NCBI GenBank assembly: GCA_964553615.1
Contig: CAZKMA010000018.1
Span: forward strand, 1 to 64,000
DNA length: 64,000 nt
Source: DATKUC01 sp964553615
Lineage (GTDB): Bacteria > Spirochaetota > Spirochaetia > DSM-27196 > DATKUC01
Direction of reading: 5' to 3'
Shown here: positions 24,774-34,109 of the stretch, one piece after another
How positions within the stretch are numbered: the stretch's first letter is position 1
Layout: every line of letters starts with the position of its first letter
Translations under genes and position numbers: made by a program
The notes under the pieces: model-generated
Told to the model about the DNA's origin: nothing
What the model saw: only the letters and a program-made list of their open reading frames with translations
Databases searched by the model: none

Positions 24774-25005
24774 AGAACGGCTCCAACGCCTTGAAACTCT
24801 GAGCGACAGAATTCGGTTGGGTGAGGTCTCGCTCGAAGAGGCAACACAGCTCTTCGAAGAAGGTATCAAACTGGCCAGAGGGCTCGAAAAAGACCTTGCA
24901 CGCGTGGAACGCAAGATAGAGGTTCTGGTCAATCAGCCGACCGAACCCGATGAAAAGCCTGTGTTCGAACTTTTCCCCGAGTTGAACGAGATGGACAGCC
25001 AATAA
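24760..25005 (+). CDS. xseB: Exodeoxyribonuclease VII small subunit
   Basis: The 81-residue helical subunit binds the large subunit in several copies. The family pattern FEERLQRLETLSDRIRLGEVSLEEATQLFEEGIKLARG is complete. The start at 24760 has AGAAGGGAG upstream and lies inside the end of xseA, so the two are translationally coupled. Confidence 0.95.
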   Translation: MKTFEERLQRLETLSDRIRLGEVSLEEATQLFEEGIKLARGLEKDLARVERKIEVLVNQPTEPDEKPVFELFPELNEMDSQ

Positions 25006-25010
25006 CGAAG

Positions 25011-25484
25011 CTACTTCAAGGCCCGTGGAAGATCCGCGGGAAGAACTACTCGTTGTCCCACCTGGATATTGTGCTGAGCGAAATACCCCTGGTTTACTTC
25101 AAGTGCATATCGAACCGAGAAGTCCGAAGGGATTGCTTCGAGAGATTCCACGTGCATGTCAGCCAGCGACTTGATGGTGCCGTCTGACGCGATGAACGCA
25201 ATGGAAAGCGGGATCTTCGTATTCTTCATCCAGAATGACAGCTGCTCATCCTTCGGGAATATGAAGAGCATGCCGTGGTTCTGAGGCATTGAATTGCGAA
25301 ACATCAGCCCCTTCTGTCGTTCTGCAGGTGTCGAGGCAATCTCGACGTTGAGGGAATTCGTTCCGATGGAAATCTTTGCGGTCGGCAGTGAAGCCCCGCA
25401 TGCAGAGAGCGTGGCGGTAAGGAACACAACCACGACGAAGAGATTCGCCTTTACCATCTTTGCAGCCTTCAACCGAACATTCAT
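25011..25484 (-). CDS. DUF192 lipoprotein
   Basis: The 157-residue protein has a signal peptide with a lipobox (ATLSACG), so it is probably a lipoprotein facing the periplasm. It carries a complete DUF192 domain (ERQKGLMFRNSMPQNHGMLFIFP, SFWMKNTKIPLSIAFIASDGTI, ALEVNQGYFAQHNIQVGQRV). The function of DUF192 is not established. It is convergent with xseB, five bases apart, and lies 20 bases downstream of another exported protein, so the two form an operon. Confidence 0.88.
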   Translation of the reverse strand: MNVRLKAAKMVKANLFVVVVFLTATLSACGASLPTAKISIGTNSLNVEIASTPAERQKGLMFRNSMPQNHGMLFIFPKDEQLSFWMKNTKIPLSIAFIASDGTIKSLADMHVESLEAIPSDFSVRYALEVNQGYFAQHNIQVGQRVVLPADLPRALK

Positions 25485-25504
25485 GAGCGGGACTCTCCCG
25501 AATC

Positions 25505-26077
25505 TTAAAACTGATTAATGAAATCCTGTCGAGAAAGCTCCTGCAGCGACTGTTGCGCCTTTCCCGCTTCCTTGAGCTGGTCGAAAACGACCCGGTCAAT
25601 ATACTTGATTGTCAACGGCTTTTCCAGCGACATTCTCACCTGACTGTTTTCCCACACCACCTCGCTCGGAGAGAGCGAGGTCGGCTCCCCATACTTATCC
25701 GAAAGCCGGGTAAACATTGTATAGAAGTCGAGCAATTTCTGATTCAAATCAATGATAATCGTGTACAGCCTACCGTTATGAAACTGGAAAATCCCGTTGT
25801 TCACAAAATGAACACCGGCGGTCTGAATTATGGGCTCCTTGCTCAACGGTGCAAGGCTGACATCGGGACCTCCGCGATAGTTGAAATATGGACTCTTCTC
25901 GAGGGTTGTTTTCAGCGCGTCCAGCGGCATGCCGAGGAGGATGTCCTGAAAACCCCGGGGGATAGCGAGCGGGTGATTCGGAACCTGAGTGGATGCCGAC
26001 TGCGCCATCAGACCCGTCGCCATGAATGGGGCACCAACGAGAACCAGTACTATAAACAGACGTCCGGTATAAGTCAT
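25505..26077 (-). CDS. Conserved exported protein of unknown function
   Basis: I do not recognise this 190-residue protein. It has a signal peptide (GRLFIVLVLVGAPFMATGLMAQ). The mature part reads GFQDILLGMPLDALKTTLEKSPYFNYRG, FVNNGIFQFHNGRLYTIIIDLNQ, FTRLSDKYGEPTSLSPSEVVWEN and LSRQDFINQF, which suggests a small folded periplasmic domain. The start at 26077 is chosen for its signal peptide; the frame runs on to 26215 but would then overlap the divergent lipoprotein gene. It is followed by the DUF192 lipoprotein. A role in the envelope is likely. Confidence 0.7.
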   Translation of the reverse strand: MTYTGRLFIVLVLVGAPFMATGLMAQSASTQVPNHPLAIPRGFQDILLGMPLDALKTTLEKSPYFNYRGGPDVSLAPLSKEPIIQTAGVHFVNNGIFQFHNGRLYTIIIDLNQKLLDFYTMFTRLSDKYGEPTSLSPSEVVWENSQVRMSLEKPLTIKYIDRVVFDQLKEAGKAQQSLQELSRQDFINQF

Positions 26078-26153
26078 ATCTCTTCTGAATATCGGCACAT
26101 CGGGGGTTCGGAAATACTTTCCAGTTTGGGCTATTTGCGTGTATGATACCGTC

Positions 26154-27989
26154 ATGTACGGGATGATGTCTCTGCGTCCCCTCGCTTTTGTTGCGGTTCT
26201 GACCGTAGCGCTCATCTCCGGCTGTTCAACAGAACGAGGAAGTACCTTTTCGTCGGTCGTCGGTGCCGAACAGGATCGTACGGCTGCTCCAGCAACGAGC
26301 CAACCTTCGGATCAGGCACCGAAGGCCCCCTCCAGCGGAGGTGGGGCCGTGGCGCCATCCGACGCCGGTCCATCGCCTGCTCCGCGACACCCCGTTAAGA
26401 CCACGAGCAAAGGTGAGCATGGCGGCCGTTTCGACATTGAGACGAAGGCGCAGTCGGGCACCGTCATTTCCGTTACCTCCGATCCTTCGAATGCGGAAGT
26501 ATACGTAAACGGCCAATTTCAGGGATTTACCCCCCTTACGATGGAAAACCTCGACTCAGGCGCCTACAATATTCAAATTCGGAAGTCGGGTTACTATCCC
26601 GTGACGCGCCGAATCGATATTTCCGCGGACACAAATGTCTCAATCGATGCAACGCTCTCGCCGGTAACCGGATACCTCTCAATCGGTACAACCCCTCCCG
26701 ACGCGGAGGTCTACGTGGATGGGCGACGAGTGCACGACATCGTAGTAGAGCTTCCCATCGGGATACACAGGGTTCGGGTTGCCCGATTTGCGTACCGCGA
26801 CTTCCGGACCACAGTACAGATTTACGCAAACTCGACGACTGCCGTGACCGCATCTCTGGAACGGGCGGCCTTCAATCTCACGGACCTGTCTGTTGGTCGG
26901 CGAACCTTTAATCCCCACAACCCGGGCCCCCTTGGAACTTCGGTCATTCAGTTCCGGGTGAGTTCTTACGGACATGCTACGGTGAGCATACGACGAGAGA
27001 CTTCCGACACGGTCAAGACTTTCGTCATTCAATCCTTTCATCAGTGGCAGCAGCAGGTATCGTGGAACGGAACAGATATGGACGGGAAGACCGTCCCGGA
27101 CGGGACCTACCTTGTTTCCGTTTCTGCGACACCCGCCGACGGTGGTCCCGCTCAGGATTTAACCACAACCGTTTCGGTCAACTCTACTATCTCCATCCGC
27201 TATCGGTCCATGTTGAGCGGGGCACCGGGACTCGCCTACTCTCCAATTGCCGACACGCTGCCTTTCGGGAGCCTTCAGGTCGGAACACAGTTTCTGGCGC
27301 ACACCGGTTACGACGCCCAGAACGCGCTGGTCGCGCGGGTCCCGCTGGTATTTGGCCTTCGCTACGGTCTTCCGTCCGCTCTGGAGTTCGATGCGAGTGC
27401 CCAGGGCGTACTCAACACGAATCAGGCATTGAACGACGGTTCGGTGAGCCTTGGTTTGCGCTGGAGATATGCCTCTCTATCCATGGGCTCCGGGCTCGTG
27501 GGAATTGATTCGGCCGTTGCTTCCCGGGTAACCTTTCTCTCTTCGGCAGCCACCGACACCCTCACGAATTTTGACGGGGTTTCGATATCTGCGCCAGTCT
27601 CCTTCCATATCGGTCCCCTTGGGCTCGGCTTGTCGGCCGAGGTTCTTGCATCCACGTATCCGGTTGCTCCGGTAGTTCAATCGCCCGCCGCCGGCGTGTA
27701 CCTCTGGGCCTATGGCCGAACTGGAATCTACATAGATACTCCCACGGTTCTTGCCGGTGTCTCCGCTGCAGTTCGTTCTCTGCCGTTTCTTGCGCCGGTC
27801 GGAACCGGGTACCCGGACGCGCGGGCCACAATTGGCGGTTGGGTCCAGCTCCCCATGGAGGTCTCAGCCGAGGCGCATTTCATGATTCCCGGAACGTCCT
27901 TCGTTGTGAGTATTACCGGGGCAGGAGAAGTTACGAGTCTCAGTGACTACTATGTCTCGGCCGGCGGCGGGTTCGCGTTCCTGTATTGA
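26154..27989 (+). CDS. PEGA-domain lipoprotein with a C-terminal beta-barrel-like region
   Basis: The 611-residue protein has a lipobox (ALISGCSTE). A Pro/Ala/Ser-rich linker follows, then two PEGA repeats (ISVTSDPSNAEVYVNGQFQG and LSIGTTPPDAEVYVDGRRV), then a FlgD-type Ig fold (SVSWNGTDMDGK-like, here QVSWNGTDMDGKTVPDGTY). The last 260 residues are strand-rich (GLRYGLPSALEFDASAQGV, VSLGLRWRYASLSMGSGL) and end GGGFAFLY, like a barrel in the outer membrane. PEGA domains are thought to bind surface structures. The start is uncertain: GTG 26139 and ATGs at 26154, 26163 and 26166 all precede the signal peptide, and a -10-like TGTATGAT lies just upstream of 26154. It is divergent from the previous gene. 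Confidence 0.8.
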   Translation: MYGMMSLRPLAFVAVLTVALISGCSTERGSTFSSVVGAEQDRTAAPATSQPSDQAPKAPSSGGGAVAPSDAGPSPAPRHPVKTTSKGEHGGRFDIETKAQSGTVISVTSDPSNAEVYVNGQFQGFTPLTMENLDSGAYNIQIRKSGYYPVTRRIDISADTNVSIDATLSPVTGYLSIGTTPPDAEVYVDGRRVHDIVVELPIGIHRVRVARFAYRDFRTTVQIYANSTTAVTASLERAAFNLTDLSVGRRTFNPHNPGPLGTSVIQFRVSSYGHATVSIRRETSDTVKTFVIQSFHQWQQQVSWNGTDMDGKTVPDGTYLVSVSATPADGGPAQDLTTTVSVNSTISIRYRSMLSGAPGLAYSPIADTLPFGSLQVGTQFLAHTGYDAQNALVARVPLVFGLRYGLPSALEFDASAQGVLNTNQALNDGSVSLGLRWRYASLSMGSGLVGIDSAVASRVTFLSSAATDTLTNFDGVSISAPVSFHIGPLGLGLSAEVLASTYPVAPVVQSPAAGVYLWAYGRTGIYIDTPTVLAGVSAAVRSLPFLAPVGTGYPDARATIGGWVQLPMEVSAEAHFMIPGTSFVVSITGAGEVTSLSDYYVSAGGGFAFLY

Positions 27990-28011
27990 TCCAGCGGCTT
28001 CCAGCCGACGG

Positions 28012-28111
28012 NNNNNNNNNNNNNNNNNNNNNNNNNNNNNNNNNNNNNNNNNNNNNNNNNNNNNNNNNNNNNNNNNNNNNNNNNNNNNNNNNNNNNNNNN
28101 NNNNNNNNNNN
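28012..28111. other. Assembly gap (100 N)
   Basis: A run of exactly 100 N is a placeholder of unknown true length. It interrupts the 3' part of the zinc-ribbon gene on the minus strand. Confidence 0.99.
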
Positions 28112-28459
28112 GAGAACTATGAAGGTAATTACAAGCGCGACGATTGCTGCGGCGTACACCCACGCCGGAAGTCTGCGTTTTCTTCTCTTACCCGTGGCGT
28201 CACTGCTGCCGAAGACGGATTCCAGAGAATAGGTATCCACATCCGCCCCGCTCATTGACTCTGCGCTGAGTTTTGTGACATCCCCTGCACCGGCGTACCC
28301 GCAGGACGGACAACCGACAACGAACAGCTTGCTCTTGCCGGTGAATCCGCAGGAAGGACACCTCACCGCGGAGAAAAAGCGGCCGCAGTGAGGACAGATC
28401 TTTGCGTCCCACCTGACCTCTTTGCGGCAGTTTTCACAGTAGAAGCGTGCGCGTTTCAC
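28112..28459 (-). CDS. Zinc-ribbon membrane protein, C-terminal part lost in gap
   Basis: The visible 116 residues hold four CxxC pairs (FYCENC, ICPHCG, RCPSCG, GCPSCGY), forming two zinc ribbons, then a Ser/Asp-rich linker, a basic patch (KRRKRRL) and one membrane segment (AAAIVALVITFIVL). The rest falls in the gap. On the far side one minus-strand frame reads GWKPLDQYRNANPPPAE before a stop at 27950, a plausible C terminus that would overlap the end of the PEGA gene by 40 bases. The start is GTG at 28459, overlapping the upstream gene as GTGA. Such proteins often act as membrane-tethered adaptors; no function can be given. Confidence 0.75.
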
Positions 28460-29439
28460 CGGGGAATATCACGTGCAAAGAGTGTGCTGAAGTAGAACTC
28501 TTCGTACAGTCCGGCGTCGTGCATGGAGGATGCGAGGTCCATGGAAAGTCCGGGATCCGAGAAGATTGCCGGTAGCCGGTCCAGTCGGATACGAGCCTCC
28601 AGAAAAAAAGTGCTGTGAACGAAGTCTCCAATCACGGCCGGCTGCTTTTCCCCGTGGCTCCAGAGCACCACCAGTCCGGACTTTCGGTCCACAGGAATCT
28701 CAATGGTGTATTTCCCGGGGCCCGAATTTCGGTCCTGATAGAGATAAAACAGGTAAGAAAGACCGGATGAAAGCTCACTTGCCGAGGACAGGAGCAGGTA
28801 GAGATAGCGATTCGACCGAATCGCCTTGAAGTATTCTATTTGCGTGCCACCTTTCTTCCAGAAGAGTGAGTTCTGAATGGGGAGCTCTTTTCGTACACCG
28901 TCCCGTTCCTGCACGAACCTGCGTGGCACAAAATAGTTAGCATAACGGGCAAAAGTGGGAACCTTGAGCCAGTCGAGATAGCGATTGTCGATGAGTATGG
29001 GTTCCGAAGCGGGATCGAGGTCGAGGGATCGAATGGTCACCTCCTGGCCGGTGCCATCCCCGGCGTGGACAATCGAACTCTGCCCCACGGTGAACGGGGA
29101 GTTCGTGTCCGACGGCGATACGAAGATAGCGCTCACCGCGTAATTCACTTCTCCGGGCCGTGCAAAAAAACCCAGAATCGCTGCAGGTCCATTTCCGACT
29201 CCGACATCGGGACGAACACCAAGTGGTGGAACGTACGCAAGATCGGCCTGATGCGAGAGGATGTATTGAACTATCGCCTGCGGCGTATCCTTCATTGCCT
29301 GAAGATCCGCATTGGTTCCGCCACGCACCAGATAATAGTAAACCGCATCTTCGCCATTCTGGATTGTTATGGCAAACATCCGCATCGGCACAAGGACGGC
29401 ACTCACCACCAGGATTAAAAAAAGAACTCGCCTCTTCAT
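28456..29439 (-). CDS. Exported protein of unknown function
   Basis: I do not recognise this 327-residue protein. A signal peptide is clear (VLFLILVVSAVLVPMRMFA). The mature part contains GGTNADLQAMKDTPQAIVQYILSH, AAILGFFARPGEVNYAVSAIFVSP and later IEYFKAIRSNRYLYLLLSSASEL and YTIEIPVDRKSGLVVLWSHGEK, which look like two beta-rich domains, the second perhaps sugar-binding-like. GAGAG lies upstream of the start. It sits 32 bases after the receptor phosphatase gene and overlaps the zinc-ribbon gene, so it belongs to the same envelope signalling operon. Confidence 0.7.
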   Translation of the reverse strand: MKRRVLFLILVVSAVLVPMRMFAITIQNGEDAVYYYLVRGGTNADLQAMKDTPQAIVQYILSHQADLAYVPPLGVRPDVGVGNGPAAILGFFARPGEVNYAVSAIFVSPSDTNSPFTVGQSSIVHAGDGTGQEVTIRSLDLDPASEPILIDNRYLDWLKVPTFARYANYFVPRRFVQERDGVRKELPIQNSLFWKKGGTQIEYFKAIRSNRYLYLLLSSASELSSGLSYLFYLYQDRNSGPGKYTIEIPVDRKSGLVVLWSHGEKQPAVIGDFVHSTFFLEARIRLDRLPAIFSDPGLSMDLASSMHDAGLYEEFYFSTLFARDIPR

Positions 29440-29471
29440 GTTCTCTCTATCGGCACAGAGCGTAACCGCTG

Positions 29472-32400
29472 TTACTTCTTTTCGACGCCGAGAATGGTCA
29501 GATCATCATACTGCTCATCTTCTTTGATGTGCGTAAAGTAGATGTACTCACCGTCAGGTTCCAGGTCGAGTGGACTGCGAAAATACCGATCGTACTGCTT
29601 GAAATTCCGCTTCAGGAACTCGTCTACCCGTCGGTCAACCTGCACGCGATCTTCCGGACCTGCGGTTGGGTCCAGGTAGACACGAAAGAGTTTTTCAACC
29701 GAAACAAGAGCAAGTACAGTGTTTTCGGTCGTAGCCTCACAAGTTGTGAAGTCGAACGTAAGTTCTTCATCTGGAATCGAGTTTCTTTCCCGTGTCAGTT
29801 CGTATACGCCGCCATGTTGCACGGAATCCACAATTTGATAGATGCGCTCCATTCCGAGCTCTTCTTTCACCGTATCGCCGAGTCGATCCTGCGTATAAGT
29901 CCCGTCGTCTATCTCCTCCTGGCGTACATAGAAAGGCTCGAACGTGGGTCGACGGACCACACGCGTCGCCTCTTCCAGACCGTCGGTGAACATCAGCAGA
30001 ATGTCGCCTTTCTTGAGCGTTACGGGAACCTGCGGAAAACCGTTTGGAATGAGACTGCTGCTGAAAACTCCCGCTGCCGGGGATGTCGGCATCTCAATCT
30101 CCACCATCCGCGACTTTTCGGCATCGAACATATGAAGTTTGTTGTCTCCCGCATGGCTGACCCTGCACACGCCGGTTCGCGTATCCAGGATTGCAATGGT
30201 GAAAGCCGCAAAGCGCCCCTTGAACCCGCGTTCTTCTACCAGGTCGTTGATTTCGCGGACAAGATTCGGCAGTGTGGTGTTGATGTTTTTCGCAGACCAG
30301 GTCCGGAAATGATTCAGAAAGATGGTGGCCACAACGACCATTATGAGCGCGGCCGGCACTCCCTTACCCGAAATGTCGCACTTGATGAGCGCAAAGTGAT
30401 CATCGTCTATCTTTTCGTAGTCAAAGTAGTCTCCGGAAACACCTTTTGCGCCCTCGTAGTAGCCGTAGAACAGAACATTCTCGGTCTCAGTCTTGCCCGT
30501 GGTGCTTTTTGCTCCGGTCTTGCTCAGATCGAGGGGAATGAACATCTTCTGGACGTCCTTTCCGACCGTGAGCATCTTGTTTGCCTCCGCAGCCTGCACA
30601 AGCCCCTGGGTCATCTGATTGATCACGTCGGCGAGCGTGAACAGCTCATCGTGTGTCCGCGTGTCTATCACGTGCGATTCGAGCTCGGACTTGTCCTCCG
30701 TGTCACGAATCAGTTCCACACCGCGCACCAGTCTGCGGATTGGGATAACTATGATGGTGGCAAGCACCAGTGCGCCGATGATACCGATTCCCACGGCGAT
30801 GAGGGCAATAATGACAGTTGTACGAATGAGGTTGTTTGTTGCGCTATCTATCTGGGCAAGTATGCGGTCGGTGGACACTTCAAGACGCACTATTCCGTGA
30901 TAGTAGATGTCGCTGTTCGGCTGGAGATAGACGATCGGTTTGTAAAATTCGAACTTTGTCTGGGCCCGCGTCAGGTTTTCCGGATTGAAGTTCGGGGTGC
31001 TTCCCACCACGTTTCCGATTTTGTTCAGCTGCTGAGTTGCCTGCCGTTCGAGATCGCGTCGGATAGTGTCCACGTTTTGCCGTTCCTGCTCGGCCTGGGG
31101 GCCAGTCTGGCGAACGAGCTGGAGAATTCTCTGAGAGAGGTCCGACAGCTGTTTCGGGATGTCTCCGAGAGTCTGGCGCGCCTCCGTATTGATCTTCTTT
31201 TCGAGGTCAGGCAACCGTGGAGAAATTGAGTCTTCAATTCGTGTGCGGCCGCGCTGAAACTCCTCCGGGATCAGCTTCAGGTTGCCCTTATCGGGGACGG
31301 ACTTGGGGTCGGTTATCCGCGGATCGTTCGTGGCCCATATGTAGTCCATACCGTCAGCCGCGTTCTGGCTGGCGTTCGGACCGGTAATGGTCACCCAGCG
31401 GGCCTCCTGTACCGCCGACATCTGTTCCGTCAGCGCACTCAGGGCGATAATGTTGTTGTTTGCGTTGGGCAGATATTGCGATGCACCCGTGCCCACGCTC
31501 TGAAGAAGGACTTCCACACGGTTACGGAGGCCATCTGCGAGTGTCCGCTTCTGTGTGTCGAGCATGAATCGGCCGAGTACTACCGCAACCATGAGAACAA
31601 CGGCAACAACAAGCACAACGACGAAAAACGAGAACTTGATGCGTATGCCGAATCCTCTCTGTCTCATAGTGTCCATCCTCTCTCTTTGTCTCGCTCCGGT
31701 CGGCCCGTTCCCGGTAAGCAGCGCATGTACTTCGCTCCGTATGAGTTGCCCCTCACGAACAAGGGCAATGACCCTGCTCCCCGAAAAAAGTATAACGACA
31801 GCGAGGAAAATGAGTGTCGTCCAGAGGAGCAGCTCGCTGACCGGAACCGAAAAGTACCGCGGCGGCGCGAAAACATATTTCGGTGCATAATGAACGGTGA
31901 AATCGCCGAATTTGATGGTACCCGAGGACTCGAAGGAGAGCAGCGGCTGCGTCATGTAGAGTCCACGTTGAGAGTGGACAAGTCCGACGCGATAGGTACC
32001 TTTCTTGATCAGATCGATGACGGGACCTCGAATATCCCGATCATCCTGTACCGTAAAGCTGCCCTTGTTTCGAAAGAATGTATAGTCCCACGGCGCTCTG
32101 CCGTCCCTGTCCAGGATTATTTCCTGCACTATCCCGTTCGAATCAAAACCACGACCAATAATGTTGAGAGTTATCCGGCCAAGCACGTCCTTCTTGGTGT
32201 TGACAAACGACACGTAAGTTACTGGAACGTATTTGTTCAGCCTGAGCAGGATAGTCTGCGGCTTCCCGACGTTCCCGACGCTGTCGACAGCCGAGACAGT
32301 GAGGGCCCACAGTCCATTGTTGAAGTTCTGTTCCGAAATCTCCGGCGAATTGAGCTGAACTCTTCCGTTCGGAGATCCCACCGTGTAATCGGCAAGGACC

Positions 32401-34109
32401 GGTGGAGACATTGGACCGCTTAAGTATTCGAGGGTATAGCTGTATCCCGCAACGTCTTTGTCGGAAGGCGGATTCCAACGGACAGTGAAACTGTTGGATG
32501 TCAGATAGCCGGACTCGTCCACACTCGGACGAAGAAACGTGACCACGCCCGGCGGCGTGGTGTCCCGGAAATAGGAGACGGACGAAATGGTTGACCAGTT
32601 ACCGGCAAAATCTTCGGTCCGCATGCGGAAATACCAGAAACCGTCTTTCGTTGCATTCTCCTGGACCGACGTCGTCTCAGAGGGAACTCTCTCACGTTCG
32701 GGTACGGGAGCGTCAGGGTTCTGGGACCATACGTAACTATAGGCAGCAATCCCCGACGGGTCCGCCGGGGCATTCCAGCGAATGCGGACTGAACTCTCAG
32801 ATGAACGCTTGTCCGCGACGAAATTTACCGGAATCGGTGTTGCGGGATCAACATGGAGGTCCGGCGAAAGGGCTACGAGACGTACATCCGTCTCGCTTCG
32901 CCGATTCTGCCAGAACATGAATATCCTGTTCCGGAACAGAACCGGCGCAACGAATGTCGAGCTTCCCGGCAGAGGGCCGACATCCTTTTGCCGAAAAAAG
33001 ATCCCATCTTTCGATGCAAACATGATCTGATCATTTCCAGAGCGGTTGTCAAACCAGACTATGTTGATTGCCTTTCCGTCCGGAACAATAATCGGATAAT
33101 TGGCGGTCTGGAGACCACGGGTTACCGGAAGAGCTTCCCCGTTCAGCGAGCCGTCACGATTCAGCAGCGCAAACTCAATCTGTTTCGATTCTCTTCCCTT
33201 CCGACGCTCCCATGCTACCGCAAGTCCCTCCGAAGTTACCGCAATGGAAGGGCGTTGATTGTCGTATGATTGCACGGTGTATACCGGCGGCTTGTCGCCA
33301 GGATCAAGAAAGGTCGAAATTTGACGAGCCTGGCTCCATGTGGAACCGTGGTCGTCGCTGTATTTGATGTAAATCTGGTAGTTGCTGCCGACTGTGGGGT
33401 TTGCGCTCTGGAAGGCAACGTACTCCCGTCCCTCGAAAACTGTGAACTCCGGATTGAAGTTCAGGCTCAATCCGGGATCCTGTTCAAGAACCCTGAACTG
33501 AGTCCAGTCCGTTCCGTTGTCAGAAAGAGAATAGAGAATGCTCAAATTGCCTTGAATGTTCCGGTTCGCGAAGAGAATGTACCCGCCGTCTTCTCGTGCA
33601 AAGACTCGCGGGGAAACCGTCACATCGGGCGAATCGATCTGCCCGCTTGGCACGAAGGTCTTTCCGCCGTCGTCCGACCGCAGGACCCTGGTATTGGAGC
33701 CGCTTATCGAAATTGCAATGAATATGTGTCCCTGGGGATCCACCATTCCCCAGAAGATGAGCGGCGGGGAGCCTTCGTAGGAAAACGGCCCGGCAACCTT
33801 TTCCGGCGGGGTGAAGTTCACGCCGTCGGAAGAACTGGCAACCTCGATGTTAATTGTACCGTTTCCGTTGTTGTCCGGCACAATCTGCTGGAAGATTACC
33901 CAGATATGTCCGTCATGCGTAAACGCCTGAGGAAACCGGATGTCGGTCTGCTGAGTCAGGAACTGAGGTGCGTTCCAGTAGTAATTTTGTGCGGACACAC
34001 CGTGCACGATGATGATCAGCAGCCCCAGAGCCATGAGCGCCGATCGGAAACCGAGCAGGTTACCGAATCTGAGATCTGCGCCGCGTGCGTGCGCAATCGC
34101 TCTACTCAC
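29472..34109 (-). CDS. Receptor-type PP2C (SpoIIE/RsbU-like) phosphatase with BNR and FN3 ectodomain
   Basis: This 1545-residue membrane sensor would dephosphorylate a cytoplasmic partner. Order: signal peptide (about 20-40); a BNR/sialidase-like propeller with repeated D-G-G-K-T / D-H-G-S-T-W motifs (about 43-420); two fibronectin-III-like domains (about 423-627); another beta domain to about 755; a membrane segment (759-782); a short cytoplasmic loop; a second segment (821-847); a periplasmic domain with coiled coil (848-1093); a third segment (1094-1121); HAMP; and PP2C from about 1205. The phosphatase keeps GVSGDYFDY, CDISGKGVPAAL, HAGDNKLHMF, MFTDGLEEAT and the final DDLTILGV. PP2Cs of this type usually act on anti-sigma-factor antagonists. 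It overlaps the upstream gene by four bases. Confidence 0.9.
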   Translation of the reverse strand: MSRAIAHARGADLRFGNLLGFRSALMALGLLIIIVHGVSAQNYYWNAPQFLTQQTDIRFPQAFTHDGHIWVIFQQIVPDNNGNGTINIEVASSSDGVNFTPPEKVAGPFSYEGSPPLIFWGMVDPQGHIFIAISISGSNTRVLRSDDGGKTFVPSGQIDSPDVTVSPRVFAREDGGYILFANRNIQGNLSILYSLSDNGTDWTQFRVLEQDPGLSLNFNPEFTVFEGREYVAFQSANPTVGSNYQIYIKYSDDHGSTWSQARQISTFLDPGDKPPVYTVQSYDNQRPSIAVTSEGLAVAWERRKGRESKQIEFALLNRDGSLNGEALPVTRGLQTANYPIIVPDGKAINIVWFDNRSGNDQIMFASKDGIFFRQKDVGPLPGSSTFVAPVLFRNRIFMFWQNRRSETDVRLVALSPDLHVDPATPIPVNFVADKRSSESSVRIRWNAPADPSGIAAYSYVWSQNPDAPVPERERVPSETTSVQENATKDGFWYFRMRTEDFAGNWSTISSVSYFRDTTPPGVVTFLRPSVDESGYLTSNSFTVRWNPPSDKDVAGYSYTLEYLSGPMSPPVLADYTVGSPNGRVQLNSPEISEQNFNNGLWALTVSAVDSVGNVGKPQTILLRLNKYVPVTYVSFVNTKKDVLGRITLNIIGRGFDSNGIVQEIILDRDGRAPWDYTFFRNKGSFTVQDDRDIRGPVIDLIKKGTYRVGLVHSQRGLYMTQPLLSFESSGTIKFGDFTVHYAPKYVFAPPRYFSVPVSELLLWTTLIFLAVVILFSGSRVIALVREGQLIRSEVHALLTGNGPTGARQRERMDTMRQRGFGIRIKFSFFVVVLVVAVVLMVAVVLGRFMLDTQKRTLADGLRNRVEVLLQSVGTGASQYLPNANNNIIALSALTEQMSAVQEARWVTITGPNASQNAADGMDYIWATNDPRITDPKSVPDKGNLKLIPEEFQRGRTRIEDSISPRLPDLEKKINTEARQTLGDIPKQLSDLSQRILQLVRQTGPQAEQERQNVDTIRRDLERQATQQLNKIGNVVGSTPNFNPENLTRAQTKFEFYKPIVYLQPNSDIYYHGIVRLEVSTDRILAQIDSATNNLIRTTVIIALIAVGIGIIGALVLATIIVIPIRRLVRGVELIRDTEDKSELESHVIDTRTHDELFTLADVINQMTQGLVQAAEANKMLTVGKDVQKMFIPLDLSKTGAKSTTGKTETENVLFYGYYEGAKGVSGDYFDYEKIDDDHFALIKCDISGKGVPAALIMVVVATIFLNHFRTWSAKNINTTLPNLVREINDLVEERGFKGRFAAFTIAILDTRTGVCRVSHAGDNKLHMFDAEKSRMVEIEMPTSPAAGVFSSSLIPNGFPQVPVTLKKGDILLMFTDGLEEATRVVRRPTFEPFYVRQEEIDDGTYTQDRLGDTVKEELGMERIYQIVDSVQHGGVYELTRERNSIPDEELTFDFTTCEATTENTVLALVSVEKLFRVYLDPTAGPEDRVQVDRRVDEFLKRNFKQYDRYFRSPLDLEPDGEYIYFTHIKEDEQYDDLTILGVEKK

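Noticed and set aside
27864..28163. Minus-strand frame running across the N gap
   Set aside because: The gap length is arbitrary, so the joined translation is meaningless; the zinc-ribbon frame fits better as the gene that enters the gap.
29529..31229. Plus-strand open frame of 566 codons opposite the PP2C receptor
   Set aside because: It lies wholly antisense to a gene with intact catalytic motifs and reads as His/Arg/Val-rich random sequence.
31476..32423. Plus-strand frame of 315 codons
   Set aside because: It is antisense to the periplasmic, HAMP-proximal and FN3 part of the receptor gene and has no recognisable domain or start signal.
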